Source: Acidithiobacillus acidisediminis
GTDB lineage: Bacteria; Pseudomonadota; Gammaproteobacteria; Acidithiobacillales; Acidithiobacillaceae
Reading direction: 5' to 3'
Length of the DNA stretch: 64,000 bases
NCBI RefSeq assembly: GCF_023277115.1
Contig: NZ_JALQCS010000001.1
Span: 1,482,001-1,546,000, forward strand
The position numbers and the translations under genes were made by a program. This document shows, one piece after another, positions 35,324 to 45,000 of the stretch (its first letter is position 1; every line of letters begins with the position of its first letter). The notes under the pieces are model-generated. The model ran no database searches, was not told the origin of the DNA, and saw nothing but the letters and a program-made list of their open reading frames with translations.

Positions 35324-36856
35324 TTACTGCGAAGAGCTAGAGGCCGCATGTGCATCATGTGCATCCGCGAGCTTGGGTCCGTCTTTACCGGGATGGTTCC
35401 ACCAACCCCCACCCAGGGCCACAAGTAGGGCCGCAGTATCCTGGTAGCGTTGCGATTCTGCCTGTACCACGGCGATTTTCGCCGCACTGTACTGCACCTC
35501 ACTGTTCAACAAGGTCAGATAGTCGATTGCGCCGCTGCGATAGCTTACCTCGCTCAGCTGCAAGGATTTGCGTGCCGCATCTAGGGCCGCCTGTTGGGCG
35601 CGCAGGGCCTCCGCGTCGCGCTGCAGGGCGCGCAAGGCATTGGCCACCTGGCCAAACGCTCCGAGTACCGTGCTGCGATACTCCTGATACGTCACCTCAT
35701 AGGCCGCCTTGGCCTCGGATTCTTGCGCGCGCAATTTGCCGCCCTCGAAAATGGGTTGGGAGAGGGTGCCCACCAGGCTCCAGATGCTGCTGACGGGATT
35801 AAAGAAAAGGCCCGGATGCGCAGCAGTGGAACCAATGGCAGCACTCAACTGCACCGTTGGAAAGAACTGCGCCTTCGCTTCCCCAATGGTGGCATTGGCG
35901 GCTTTCATCTGTGCCAGAGCGGCCTGAATGTCAGGTCGCTGTTTCAAGAGCGTGGAGGGCAGGCTTACCGGTATTTTTTCTGGCAAGACAATCTGCTTGA
36001 GCTGCAGCTCGGGGATGGACGCCGCACCGGGAAATTGTCCGAGGAGTGTCGCCAGCTCGTGATCATACACCGTGAGCTGCTGCTGCAATGGTGGCAACTT
36101 TGCCTGCTCGCTGGCGAGCTGACTCGCCTGGGTAACCACCGTATTGTAACCAATGGCGCCGGCCTGATACTGCAGTTGGGTGAGGCGCAATAATTTTTCC
36201 TCACGCAGGACGATTTCTTGCGTGGCCGCAATCTGCGCGCGCGTTGCCGCCGCATCAATCGCGGTCGTAACGATGTTTCCCGTCAGGGTGAGACGTGCGG
36301 CCTCGAGTTCCCAGCGCTGGTAGTCCACCAGCGCCTCACTGTTCTTGTACACCAAACGATTGACACCAAAGATGTCGGGGTAGTACGAAACATTCAGGCT
36401 GCCCGTCACCAAGGAATAGTGAAAACCGCCTTTGCCCCCACCAAAAGCGGCGGCGGACGCCTTGGCCCGGGTGGACTCCAAACTTCCGCTTACCTGGGGA
36501 TAAAATATGCTCGCGTTTACTCGTTCTTCTGCCTGCGCTTGCCGCAGTTGCGCCTGTGCCTGCGCTACGCTGGGACTATTCTTCAGCCCCGTTTGCACCA
36601 AGCGGTTGATTTGCGGAGAGTGAAAAAGCTTCCACCATTCCTCGTCCAGATCTTTGCCATAGGCAAACTTTTGTGCGCTACCCGCCAGTCCCTGGGCGCC
36701 AACGGTCTTTTGCGGATTACCGGATGCAGTGTAGGAGGTATGGTCACCTGGGCTGCTGGGAACGCGCAGCTTGGGCTCAAAGCTGCAGGCGGAGAGGCCC
36801 AAGGCGAGCAGCGTGCTGAAAACGACAGCACGATAACTGGGTGAGGGGCGACGCAT
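35324..36856 (-). CDS. Outer-membrane efflux lipoprotein (OprM/NodT family)
   Basis: A 510-residue TolC-like channel. The lipoprotein signal ends LALGLSAC with Cys24 as the lipidation site. Two OEP repeats follow, each with long coiled helices (for example QAQAQLRQAQAEERV and LDAARKSLQLSEVSYRSGAIDYL). The ATG at 36856 is chosen because it directly precedes the lipoprotein signal; the upstream in-frame extension covers the promoter and operator. First gene of the pump operon. The last ~25 residues are His/Ala/Ser-rich. Confidence 0.92.
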   Translation of the reverse strand: MRRPSPSYRAVVFSTLLALGLSACSFEPKLRVPSSPGDHTSYTASGNPQKTVGAQGLAGSAQKFAYGKDLDEEWWKLFHSPQINRLVQTGLKNSPSVAQAQAQLRQAQAEERVNASIFYPQVSGSLESTRAKASAAAFGGGKGGFHYSLVTGSLNVSYYPDIFGVNRLVYKNSEALVDYQRWELEAARLTLTGNIVTTAIDAAATRAQIAATQEIVLREEKLLRLTQLQYQAGAIGYNTVVTQASQLASEQAKLPPLQQQLTVYDHELATLLGQFPGAASIPELQLKQIVLPEKIPVSLPSTLLKQRPDIQAALAQMKAANATIGEAKAQFFPTVQLSAAIGSTAAHPGLFFNPVSSIWSLVGTLSQPIFEGGKLRAQESEAKAAYEVTYQEYRSTVLGAFGQVANALRALQRDAEALRAQQAALDAARKSLQLSEVSYRSGAIDYLTLLNSEVQYSAAKIAVVQAESQRYQDTAALLVALGGGWWNHPGKDGPKLADAHDAHAASSSSQ

Positions 36857-36878
36857 GGACGAGGAGCTCCCGGTTGTA

Positions 36879-36892
36879 ACCGACCGTTCGGT
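36879..36892. promoter_or_regulatory. TetR-type operator at the RND operon promoter
   Basis: ACCGA-CCGT-TCGGT is an inverted repeat directly downstream of the -10 box. Similar ACCGACCG/CGGTCGGT palindromes are bound by TetR-family repressors of efflux pumps. No such regulator gene is present in this window. Confidence 0.55.
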
Positions 36893-36921
36893 ATCATGCG
36901 TCAAGGTCGTGCCACTGTCAA
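36893..36921 (-). promoter_or_regulatory. Sigma-70 promoter of the RND operon
   Basis: On the minus strand, TTGACA (36921-36916) and CATGAT (36898-36893) are separated by exactly 17 bases, about 37 bases before the channel gene. Confidence 0.65.
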
Positions 36922-36956
36922 CGCGGTAAAGAATTCGTTTCCAGTTGTGAAATCCC

Positions 36957-36985
36957 TTGATTTTCAGCAGTCGACTACGCATATT
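36957..36985 (+). promoter_or_regulatory. Candidate promoter of the TPR/glycine-rich protein gene
   Basis: TTGATT (36957-36962) and CATATT (36980-36985) with a 17-base spacer, 38 bases before the start codon. It is back to back with the RND promoter. Confidence 0.45.
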
Positions 36986-37023
36986 TAGTGCCAAAGTCAC
37001 TTGATGGTCTGAAGGAGCGTATC

Positions 37024-37827
37024 ATGATTCGTCGTGCCGTGTTGATCGGCTTTTCCGCCTCTGCTTTATTCTTGCTCACCCCTGTGGCCATGGCCGAGCC
37101 ATCGGTTCCCCAGGTCATTCAATCCATCCAGTCGGGTCAGTTTGATCAGGCGCAGAAGCAATTGTCGGAGGTGATGGCGGCGCACCCCAACTCTGCCCAG
37201 GCAACCTATCTGGAATCTCGTCTGTTGGCAAAGGAAGGCAAATGGAACGAGGCGGCCGCGGCCCTGCAACGTGCCAAAACCCTGGATCCCAGCCTGTCTT
37301 TTGTGCAGAGCAAGGCATTGCGTGGCTATGAAAAGCAACTACAGCAGCATGTGCGCAAAAATGGCACAGCAGCGACTGCCGGTGGACAGTCTCACTCGCG
37401 CTTGGGCAGCGCTCTAGCCTGGTTTTTGGGGCTGATCGCACTGATCGCTGGAATTTCCTGGATCATGCGTCGGCGCCGGCAGCGGCAGGCCATGGCGGCG
37501 TACCAGCAGATGCCCATGGGCTTTGGTAACCCAGGCGGATTCCCGGGGCAGGGGGGCTATGGCCCGCAGGGTCCCTATGGGCCAGCAGGCAATCCTGGTG
37601 GCGGCGGAATCGGCTCTGGTCTCGCCTCGGGCATTGCGACTGGCGTGGGCATTGGTGCCGGTATAGCGGCTGGCAATGCGCTTGCGGGAAGCCTCTTTGG
37701 TCATCACGAAGAGAATGGTGCCAATGCCAATGATGACCAGTTGGGGCTGACCGATACGTCCTGGGGCGGGGATGATTCGAGCTCCGGTGACTTTGGTCTG
37801 GGAGGGGATGACGACAGCTGGGTGTAA
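37024..37827 (+). CDS. TPR-like membrane protein with glycine-rich C-terminus
   Basis: A 267-residue envelope protein. The ATG at 37024 follows AAGGAG and begins a signal peptide (MIRRAVLIGFSASALFLLTPVAMA). Residues ~25-105 resemble two tetratricopeptide repeats. A membrane segment follows at ~125-145 (AWFLGLIALIAGISWIM), then a basic stop-transfer (RRRRQRQ), a Gly/Pro/Gln-rich linker, a Gly/Ala hydrophobic stretch like a glycine-zipper (GIGSGLASGIATGVGIG), and an acidic Asp/Ser/Gly tail ending DDDSWV. I do not recognise a named family. Its location between an efflux operon and dapA gives no functional hint. Confidence 0.75.
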   Translation: MIRRAVLIGFSASALFLLTPVAMAEPSVPQVIQSIQSGQFDQAQKQLSEVMAAHPNSAQATYLESRLLAKEGKWNEAAAALQRAKTLDPSLSFVQSKALRGYEKQLQQHVRKNGTAATAGGQSHSRLGSALAWFLGLIALIAGISWIMRRRRQRQAMAAYQQMPMGFGNPGGFPGQGGYGPQGPYGPAGNPGGGGIGSGLASGIATGVGIGAGIAAGNALAGSLFGHHEENGANANDDQLGLTDTSWGGDDSSSGDFGLGGDDDSWV

Positions 37828-37927
37828 CCGCAAAGCAGGCTTTGCTCGTCTATCCTTGCCAAGCATCGCCAGCGACCAGTACCATTCAGCCTTTGCTGGT
37901 CAATGCTGAGATCGCTGGAGTGCAGTG

Positions 37928-38830
37928 ATGTTTCACGGAAGTATGGTGGCGTTGGTCACGCCAATGGATTCGAGTGGAGCAGTGGACGATCGTGCCCTTC
38001 GGGATTTGGTCGAGTGGCATATCGCCGAAGGCACCCACGCGATCGTTGCGGTAGGTACAACCGGGGAGTCGGCCACGCTGGCGGTAAAAGAGCATGTCTC
38101 AGTGATCCGCAGCGTGGTCGAGCAAGCGCGGGGGCGCGTCCCAGTGATTGCAGGTACCGGGGCGAATGCCACGGCGGAGGCGATCGAGCTTACCCGGGCA
38201 GCCATGGAAGCGCAGGCGGATGCTGCACTTCTCGTCAGTCCCTACTACAACAAACCCACGCAGGAAGGGCTTTTCCAGCACTACAGTGCCGTCGCCGACG
38301 CCTGCCATTTTCCCATGATTCTCTATAATGTCCCTGGTCGTACCTCCGGGGACATCCTGCCCGAGACGATTGCACGCCTGGCGCAACGGCCCTGCGTGGT
38401 CGGGGTGAAAGAGGCCAGTGGCAAGGTCGATCGGATTGCCGAAATTCTTCATCTTTGTGCTAAGAGTGATGCCAGTATCGAAGCCTATAGCGGTGATGAT
38501 GGTGCTGCTCTGGCGGCCATGGCCCTGGGCGCGCGCGGCGTGATTTCGGTGACCGCCAATGTCGCCCCGCGGGCAATGGCGCAGATGATGGATGCCGCGC
38601 TGCAGGGAGATTTTTCCCGCGCTCGGCGCATCAATGATGCCCTCGTTCCGTTGCATCGGGATCTGTTTGCGGAGTCGAACCCCATTCCGGCCAAATGGCT
38701 TTTGGCCGATATGCAGCGTATTGGTCCACGCATCCGCCTGCCACTGACCCCCCTCAGCGAGTCATTGCATGAGCGATTGCGCACTGCGCTGCGACATGCC
38801 GATGCCGCTCCTCTTTCTCCCACCTCATGA
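37928..38830 (+). CDS. dapA: 4-hydroxy-tetrahydrodipicolinate synthase
   Basis: A 300-residue (beta/alpha)8 enzyme condensing pyruvate and aspartate semialdehyde in the lysine/diaminopimelate pathway. The Schiff-base lysine is Lys161 (VGVKEASGK), with Tyr133 and Arg138 (YNVPGRTS), numbering identical to E. coli DapA; the GTTGESATL substrate loop is at 43-51. ATG 37928 is chosen; a GTG three bases earlier is possible. The stop overlaps bamC by four bases, the usual dapA-bamC linkage. GACCAG/CTGGTC flank 16 bases in the 100-base gap upstream (around 37874-37901), possibly regulatory. Confidence 0.96.
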   Translation: MFHGSMVALVTPMDSSGAVDDRALRDLVEWHIAEGTHAIVAVGTTGESATLAVKEHVSVIRSVVEQARGRVPVIAGTGANATAEAIELTRAAMEAQADAALLVSPYYNKPTQEGLFQHYSAVADACHFPMILYNVPGRTSGDILPETIARLAQRPCVVGVKEASGKVDRIAEILHLCAKSDASIEAYSGDDGAALAAMALGARGVISVTANVAPRAMAQMMDAALQGDFSRARRINDALVPLHRDLFAESNPIPAKWLLADMQRIGPRIRLPLTPLSESLHERLRTALRHADAAPLSPTS

Positions 38831-40002
38831 GTACGCCAGCAATCATGCGTAAACCTATTGCCCGCAGTATTATTGTCGCTTCCGTGCTCAGCCTGGGGCT
38901 GAGTGGTTGCTCTTGGATTCCCTTTCTCAAAACCAACAATGGCCCTGAGTACACCGACGCCAAGCTATTGAAGCCGCTTGCTGTTCCGCCGGACTTGCTC
39001 GCATCCGCGCCGCAACCGGGGGTTACCGTGCCGGGTGGCGGATTGAGTTCCGCGGAAGCGGTGCAGCAGTCGGGTATGCAGGCTGCTAGCACCGAGAATG
39101 GTTACGAAGTCTTTCATCCGCGCCTAGCCGCTGGGGAGAGTGCGGTGGCGGAGCCAACGGTGCCCGGAGTTCAGGCCGAGTTGCTTGGCCAGGGCAAGGA
39201 CCTGACGCTGCACACCCAAGCCAAACCAGAACAGGTCTGGGCGGCCGTGCGCGCTGTTCTGGCGCAGGAAAAAATTGGCGTGAAAGATTTTTCGCCGGAG
39301 AAGAATGAGCTGCTGACGGATTGGGACTACGTTCGCGGCGGGATTACCTCGATCTTCGGCAATACGCTTGGTGCGAATCGGCGCATGCGTTTTACCTTTC
39401 ACCTGCAGTCCCAGGCGGATGGTAGCCAGATTCTGAGTCTACAGCAGCAGCGGATGTGGATTAGTCCGAGTTCCGATTCCGTCGACTGGAGCGCGCACGA
39501 GCCGGATCTCTCGGCCAACCGTCATCTCTTGCAAGCGGTACAGAAACGTCTCGCGCAAGCCGTGGTAACGGCAGAAATGCCGGCGATCAAGGTCACCCGC
39601 TACCGCGATGACTTGGGACCGTACCTCGTGCTCAACCAACCTCCGGCTAAGGCGCAACCCGCCGTGCAGATGGCGGTCCGCAGTCTGGGTTATCCCGTCC
39701 AGACCGAAGCGCTGGGGGTCTGGTCCGTACAGCTGCGTGGCGGAAAAGCAGCGCAATCTTCCCCAGGGATCTTCGGAGGTATGTTCAGTCGTGCTTGGCG
39801 GAGCATCGAAGATATCTGGGGTGGCGGCAAGCCGTCCAAGCCCCTTGCCGTGCGGGTGAAACTGCTGGCCATGAAGGATGACAATGGCAGTGTGCTGGAG
39901 ACTTCCTCTACTGCACAGGGTGAGGAAGAGAACAAGGCCGCCATCGAGGTTCTGGACAAGCTTCAGACTGCCTTGGCGCCGGCGCAAGGGAACGCCTCAT
40001 GA
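38827..40002 (+). CDS. bamC: Outer-membrane assembly lipoprotein BamC
   Basis: A 391-residue lipoprotein with lipobox LGLSGC (Cys28). An unstructured N-terminal part holds the BamD-binding stretch (EYTDAKLLKPLAVPPDL), and two helix-grip domains follow (the first with LTDWDYVRGG, the second beginning around KVTRYRDDLGPYLVL). It is an accessory subunit of the BAM complex that inserts outer-membrane proteins. It overlaps dapA by ATGA and purB by ATGA. Neighbourhood (dapA-bamC-pur) matches that in other gamma- and acidithiobacterial-type genomes. Confidence 0.9.
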   Translation: MSTPAIMRKPIARSIIVASVLSLGLSGCSWIPFLKTNNGPEYTDAKLLKPLAVPPDLLASAPQPGVTVPGGGLSSAEAVQQSGMQAASTENGYEVFHPRLAAGESAVAEPTVPGVQAELLGQGKDLTLHTQAKPEQVWAAVRAVLAQEKIGVKDFSPEKNELLTDWDYVRGGITSIFGNTLGANRRMRFTFHLQSQADGSQILSLQQQRMWISPSSDSVDWSAHEPDLSANRHLLQAVQKRLAQAVVTAEMPAIKVTRYRDDLGPYLVLNQPPAKAQPAVQMAVRSLGYPVQTEALGVWSVQLRGGKAAQSSPGIFGGMFSRAWRSIEDIWGGGKPSKPLAVRVKLLAMKDDNGSVLETSSTAQGEEENKAAIEVLDKLQTALAPAQGNAS

Positions 40003-41306
40003 TAGAACGGTATACCCGGCCAGAAATGGGCGCGTTGTGGACGCAGGAGGCAAAATATCGCGCCTGGCTGGTGGTGGAGCTCGCAGCCTGCCGGGCTTTG
40101 GCAAAAAGGGGCGAAATCCCCGCCGGCGATCTGGCGCAGATCGAGGCAAAGGCCGACTTTGACGTCGCTCGCATCGACGCGATCGAGAAAGAAGTCAAAC
40201 ATGATGTTATCGCCTTTTTGACCTCCGTAGCCGAGTTCGTCGGCCCATCCAGCCGCTTCATTCACAAGGGTCTGACCTCTTCTGATGTGGTGGACACCGG
40301 CTTTGCCATGCAACTGCGTGACGCCGGCAAATTGTTGCGAGCGGGTCTGGAGCGCATGGATCGGGCACTCGTGAATCTGGCCTGGAAATACAAAGACACA
40401 ATCATGATTGGCCGTTCCCACGGTATTCATGCCGAGCCGGTTACCTTCGGCTTGAAGGTCGCCGTCTGGCGGGCCGAGGCGCAGCGCAATCTGGCACGTC
40501 TCGATCGAGCGATCGCATCGATTTCCGTCGGGATGTTGTCGGGCGCCGTGGGCACCTTCGCCAATATCGGGCCGGATATCGAGGATGCGGTCTGTCAGGA
40601 ACTGGGTCTTGAGCCAGAATTGGCGAGTACCCAGGTGATTTCCCGCGACCGTCATGCGGAGTTTTTTAATACCCTGGCGCTGATCGGCGGATCCATCGAA
40701 AAGGTCGCCGTGGAAATTCGCCATTTGCAGCGCACGGAAGTGCTGGAAGCCGAAGAGCCCTTCACGGCGGGACAGAAGGGGAGTTCGGCGATGCCGCACA
40801 AGCGCAATCCCATTCTCTCCGAGAACCTCACGGGTCTGGCGCGTTTGCTGCGCGGTTATGCAGGAATGGGGCTAGAGGATATTGCGCTCTGGCATGAGCG
40901 GGATATTTCCCATTCCAGTGTCGAGCGGGTGATTGGTCCCGATGCCTGTATTGTCCTGGATTTCATGCTGCACCGGGTAAGCGGTTTGCTCGAGGGCTTG
41001 GTCGTGTATCCCGAGCGTATGCGCGCCAATCTCAACAAGATGCACGGTCTGGTCTTTTCCCAGCGCGTCCTGCTCGCTCTGACAGAAAAGGGCATGTTGC
41101 GTGAGGAGGCGTATCGCGTGGTGCAGCGCAATGCCATGCGCGTCTGGCAAGAGGGGTTGGACTTTCAGACCTTGTTGGCAGCCGATGCGGACTTGCAAGG
41201 CTATCTTTCTGCGGCAGAGCTGGGTGAACTTTTTGATCTCAACTACCATACCAAACAGATCGACACGATCTTTGCGCGGGTCTTTCCCGCGGGGCGACCG
41301 GCATGA
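39999..41306 (+). CDS. purB: Adenylosuccinate lyase
   Basis: A 435-residue fumarase-superfamily enzyme acting twice in purine synthesis, on SAICAR and on adenylosuccinate. The superfamily signature is [11 protein letters not shown], containing the flexible catalytic loop; TSSDVVDTG and the [10 protein letters not shown] segment with the catalytic histidine are also intact. Four-base overlaps join it to bamC and purC, so it is part of one transcript with purC. Confidence 0.96.
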   Translation: MIERYTRPEMGALWTQEAKYRAWLVVELAACRALAKRGEIPAGDLAQIEAKADFDVARIDAIEKEVKHDVIAFLTSVAEFVGPSSRFIHKGLTSSDVVDTGFAMQLRDAGKLLRAGLERMDRALVNLAWKYKDTIMIGRSHGIHAEPVTFGLKVAVWRAEAQRNLARLDRAIASISVGMLSGAVGTFANIGPDIEDAVCQELGLEPELASTQVISRDRHAEFFNTLALIGGSIEKVAVEIRHLQRTEVLEAEEPFTAGQKGSSAMPHKRNPILSENLTGLARLLRGYAGMGLEDIALWHERDISHSSVERVIGPDACIVLDFMLHRVSGLLEGLVVYPERMRANLNKMHGLVFSQRVLLALTEKGMLREEAYRVVQRNAMRVWQEGLDFQTLLAADADLQGYLSAAELGELFDLNYHTKQIDTIFARVFPAGRPA

Positions 41307-42022
41307 GTACGCGCGAAAAGTTATATGAAGGCAAGGCCAAGGTCGTCTACGCTGGGGACCATGCAGACGAATTGATCCTGCATTTCAAAGACGATACCTC
41401 TGCCTTTGATGGTGAAAAACTTGCCCAACTGGCGCGCAAGGGTGAGGTCAACAATGCCTTCAATGCCTTCATCATGGAATACCTGCAAGAGGCTGGGATA
41501 CCTACGCATTTCCTGCGGCGCAGCGGAGCGCAGGAGTCCGTTGTCCAGCGCCTGGAAATGATCCCAGTGGAGTGTGTCATTCGCAATCGCGCCGCCGGCT
41601 CTCTGTGTCGACGTCTGGGCATTGAAGAAGGGCGTATACTTGAGCCGCCTGTGCTAGAGTTTTTTCTCAAGAATGACGCCTTGCATGACCCGCTGATCAA
41701 CCGCTCACATATCCGCAGTTTTGCCTGGGCGACGGCGGAGGAGGTCGAGGCAATGACGCGCTGGACCGAGCGGGTAAATGTGCTCCTCGTCGATCTTTTT
41801 GCCCGTGCAGGCCTCATCCTGGTCGATTTCAAGCTGGAATTTGGACGCTTCCAAGGCGACTTACGTCTCGGTGACGAATTCAGTCCCGATGGCTGTCGCC
41901 TGTGGGATGCGCAAAGCTTGGAGAAGATGGACAAGGATCGTTTTCGCCGCGATTTGGGTGGTGTGGTGGAGGCGTATCTCGAGGTGGCGCGTCGGATTGG
42001 GGTTCCCCTCGCCTCGTCGTAA
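41303..42022 (+). CDS. purC: SAICAR synthase (phosphoribosylaminoimidazole-succinocarboxamide synthase)
   Basis: A 239-residue ATP-dependent ligase adding aspartate to CAIR. It begins [15 protein letters not shown] with the nucleotide-binding EGKAK, and has [15 protein letters not shown] and LVDFKLEFG. The start overlaps the purB stop (ATGA). purL follows after 31 bases. Length matches the short bacterial PurC. Confidence 0.96.
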   Translation: MSTREKLYEGKAKVVYAGDHADELILHFKDDTSAFDGEKLAQLARKGEVNNAFNAFIMEYLQEAGIPTHFLRRSGAQESVVQRLEMIPVECVIRNRAAGSLCRRLGIEEGRILEPPVLEFFLKNDALHDPLINRSHIRSFAWATAEEVEAMTRWTERVNVLLVDLFARAGLILVDFKLEFGRFQGDLRLGDEFSPDGCRLWDAQSLEKMDKDRFRRDLGGVVEAYLEVARRIGVPLASS

Positions 42023-42053
42023 ATAAAATTTTTCGCTTTTCCAGGAGATTGCC

Positions 42054-45000
42054 GTGACCTTCGCCATTCACCGCGGGGCTCGGGCCCTGTCAGTATTCCG
42101 TACGCAACGCCTATTGCAGCGTATTCGTGCCGACGGCCTCGCGATCCAGGGGCTCGCTGCGCGTTTTGTGCATATTGTCGATTGGGAGCGAGAGCCGGAG
42201 CAGGCGGAGCAGGAACGTCTCGCAGCTCTGCTCTTGTACGGTGAATTATGGGAGGGAGACTGCGGTGCCATGGAAATTGCCGTGGTGCCGCGCTTGGGTA
42301 CCATCTCGCCCTGGTCAAGCAAGGCCACAGAAATTGCGCAGGTCTGTGGACTGAGTGCTATCCGTCGGATTGAGCGCGGCATTGCCTATTATATCGACCA
42401 TGAGCAGGCGCTGTTGCCGGTGCAGCGGGCGCAGTTGCTTGCGGTCCTGCATGATCCCCTCACGGAATCGGTATTGGAGGACTGGAAGGCCGCGGAACAG
42501 GTCTTTACCACGCCGGAGCCCCGTCCTCTGCGCCGCATCCCTTTTCTGCAGGAGGGCATGTCGGCATTGTTGCTGGTCAACGAGGAGCTTGGACTCGCCC
42601 TCTCCCATGCAGAGCTCGAATATCTTGCGCAAGTGTTTAGCCGTTTGCAGCGCGATCCCAGCGATGCCGAATTGATGATGTTTGCCCAGGCAAACTCGGA
42701 ACATTGCCGTCACAAGGTATTCAACGCCCAGTTCTTGGTGGATGGTGTAGAGCAGAAAAATACGCTGTTTGGCATGATTCGCTCCACCCATCAACAACAT
42801 CCGCAGGGTACGCTTTCGGCGTATCACGACAATGCCGCCGTGATTCAGGCTGCAGCTCCGAGTCGGTACTTTGCCGCCAGTGGGCACGGCGAATACCGTT
42901 TTCACGAGGAAGACCTTGGCATCCTGATCAAGGTGGAGACCCATAACCACCCGACCGCGATCTCGCCATTTCCTGGGGCTGCGACGGGGAGTGGCGGGGA
43001 GATTCGCGACGAGGGGGCGACGGGCCGCGGTGGCAAGGCAAAGATGGGACTCACGGGCTTTTCCGTCTCGCATCTGCACATCCCCGGCTATGAACAGAAC
43101 TGGGAGAGGGGTTCTTATGGCCGACCGGCACGGATTCGTTCGGCGCTGGAGATCATGCTCGAAGGGCCCATTGGTGCCGCGGCCTTCAACAATGAATTTG
43201 GACGTGCAAGTGTCGCCGGTTATTTTCGGGTTTTTGAGGCGAATCAGAATGGGCGGCATTGGGGTTATCACAAGCCCATCATGCTCGCCGGTGGGGTTGG
43301 ACAAGTCCGCCCAGGACTCGTGCAGAAACTGCCTCTGACGGTTGGGGCGAAGATTCTTGTGCTTGGTGGCCCGGCCATGCTGATTGGCCTGGGTGGTGGT
43401 GCGGCGTCGAGTGTTGCCAGTGGCACGGGAGAGGAAAATCTCGATTTTGCTTCGGTTCAGCGGGGCAACCCGGAAATGCAGCGCCGTGCCCAGGAGGTCA
43501 TCGAGCGCTGTATCGCGTTGGGGGAGGACTCACCGATCCTCGCGATCCACGACGTTGGTGCTGGTGGCCTCTCCAACGCCATTCCCGAACTGTTGCATGA
43601 TGGTGGGCGTGGCGGCACGCTCCAGTTGCGTGCCATCCCCAATGAAGATCCTGCCATGTCACCGATGGAAATCTGGTGCAATGAGGCGCAGGAGCGCTAT
43701 GTCCTGGCAGTGGCACCGGAGCGCTTGCAAGAGTTTCTCGCCCTCTGTCAGCGCGAGCGCTGTCCCGTCGCCGTCTTGGGGGCAGCGGAGGAGGGTGACT
43801 GCCTGCGCCTGGAAGATGCCTTGCTTGCGGATGTGGCCGTCGAACTGTCGTTGGATGCCTTGCTGGGCTGCCCGCCGCGCATGCAGCGCGACGCGCATAG
43901 CCAGACGCCAGCAACCGCAGCGCTCGACCTACCGCGTCAGGAACTGCGCGAACTGGCCTATGCGGTATTGCGTCACCCGTCGGTAGCCAGCAAGGAATTT
44001 CTCATTACCATCGGCGACCGCAGTGTGGGCGGGCTCATCGCCCGCGATCAAATGGTGGGTCCTTGGCAGGTGCCGGTTGCCGATTGCGCGGTTGCGGCTG
44101 CGGATTTCTGGCAGTTCCATGGGGAGGCAATGGCCCTTGGCGAGCGCGGTCCGGTAGCGGTGCTCGATGCGCCGGCCAGTGGTCGTCTGGCCCTGGCCGA
44201 GGCGCTGACCAATCTCTTCGCGGCGGATGTGCAGGCCTTGGGACAGATCAAGCTTTCGGCGAACTGGATGGCGGCCGTCAATGTCCCCGGTGAGGATGCG
44301 CGACTTTTCCACACCGTACGTAGTATCGCGGAGGAGATCTGTCCTGCTCTCGAACTCAGTATTCCGGTTGGCAAGGATTCCCTCTCCATGCAGACGGTAT
44401 GGCAGGAGGGAGAACAGCAAAAATCCGTGACCAGCCCTCTGAGTTTGGTGATCACGGCAGTGGCCCCGGTGATGGACGTCGCCGCGACCTGGACTCCGCA
44501 GCTGCAGGACGTCGCTGCGAGCGAAGTCTGGCTCCTCGACCTTGGCCGTGGGCGCCTCGGCGCATCGGTGTTGGCGCAGGTGCTCGGTCAAATGGGCGCG
44601 GAGCCAGCGGATCTCGACGACCCTGCCTCGCTGCTCAGTACCTTCGAATTCTTGCGCTGTTTGCGGCGGGAGGGGATTGTCCTCGCCTACCATGATCGTT
44701 CGGATGGCGGCCTCTGGGCCAGTGTTTGCGAAATGTCTTTTGCGGGTCGTCGTGGGGTGGAGATTCATATTCCAGATCAGCAAGATAGCAGCGCATTTCT
44801 GTTTGCAGAAGAGCCTGGCGTAGTCCTTCAGGTACACAATGAGCATAGCGCTTTGCTGCAGCAACTGGCAAAGGAATGCGATCTTTCTGCACGACTGTAT
44901 CAGCTTGGGCCGGTGTTGGCGGATTGGCGCGTTCGGGTCCTGCAGTCAGGGACTTGTCTGCTGGAGGAGCCGAGTGCAGATCTGCTGCGCGCCTGGGCGG

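Noticed and set aside
41347-43304. Two long open frames antisense to purC and purL
   Set aside because: Both mirror conserved purine genes and show no family motif.
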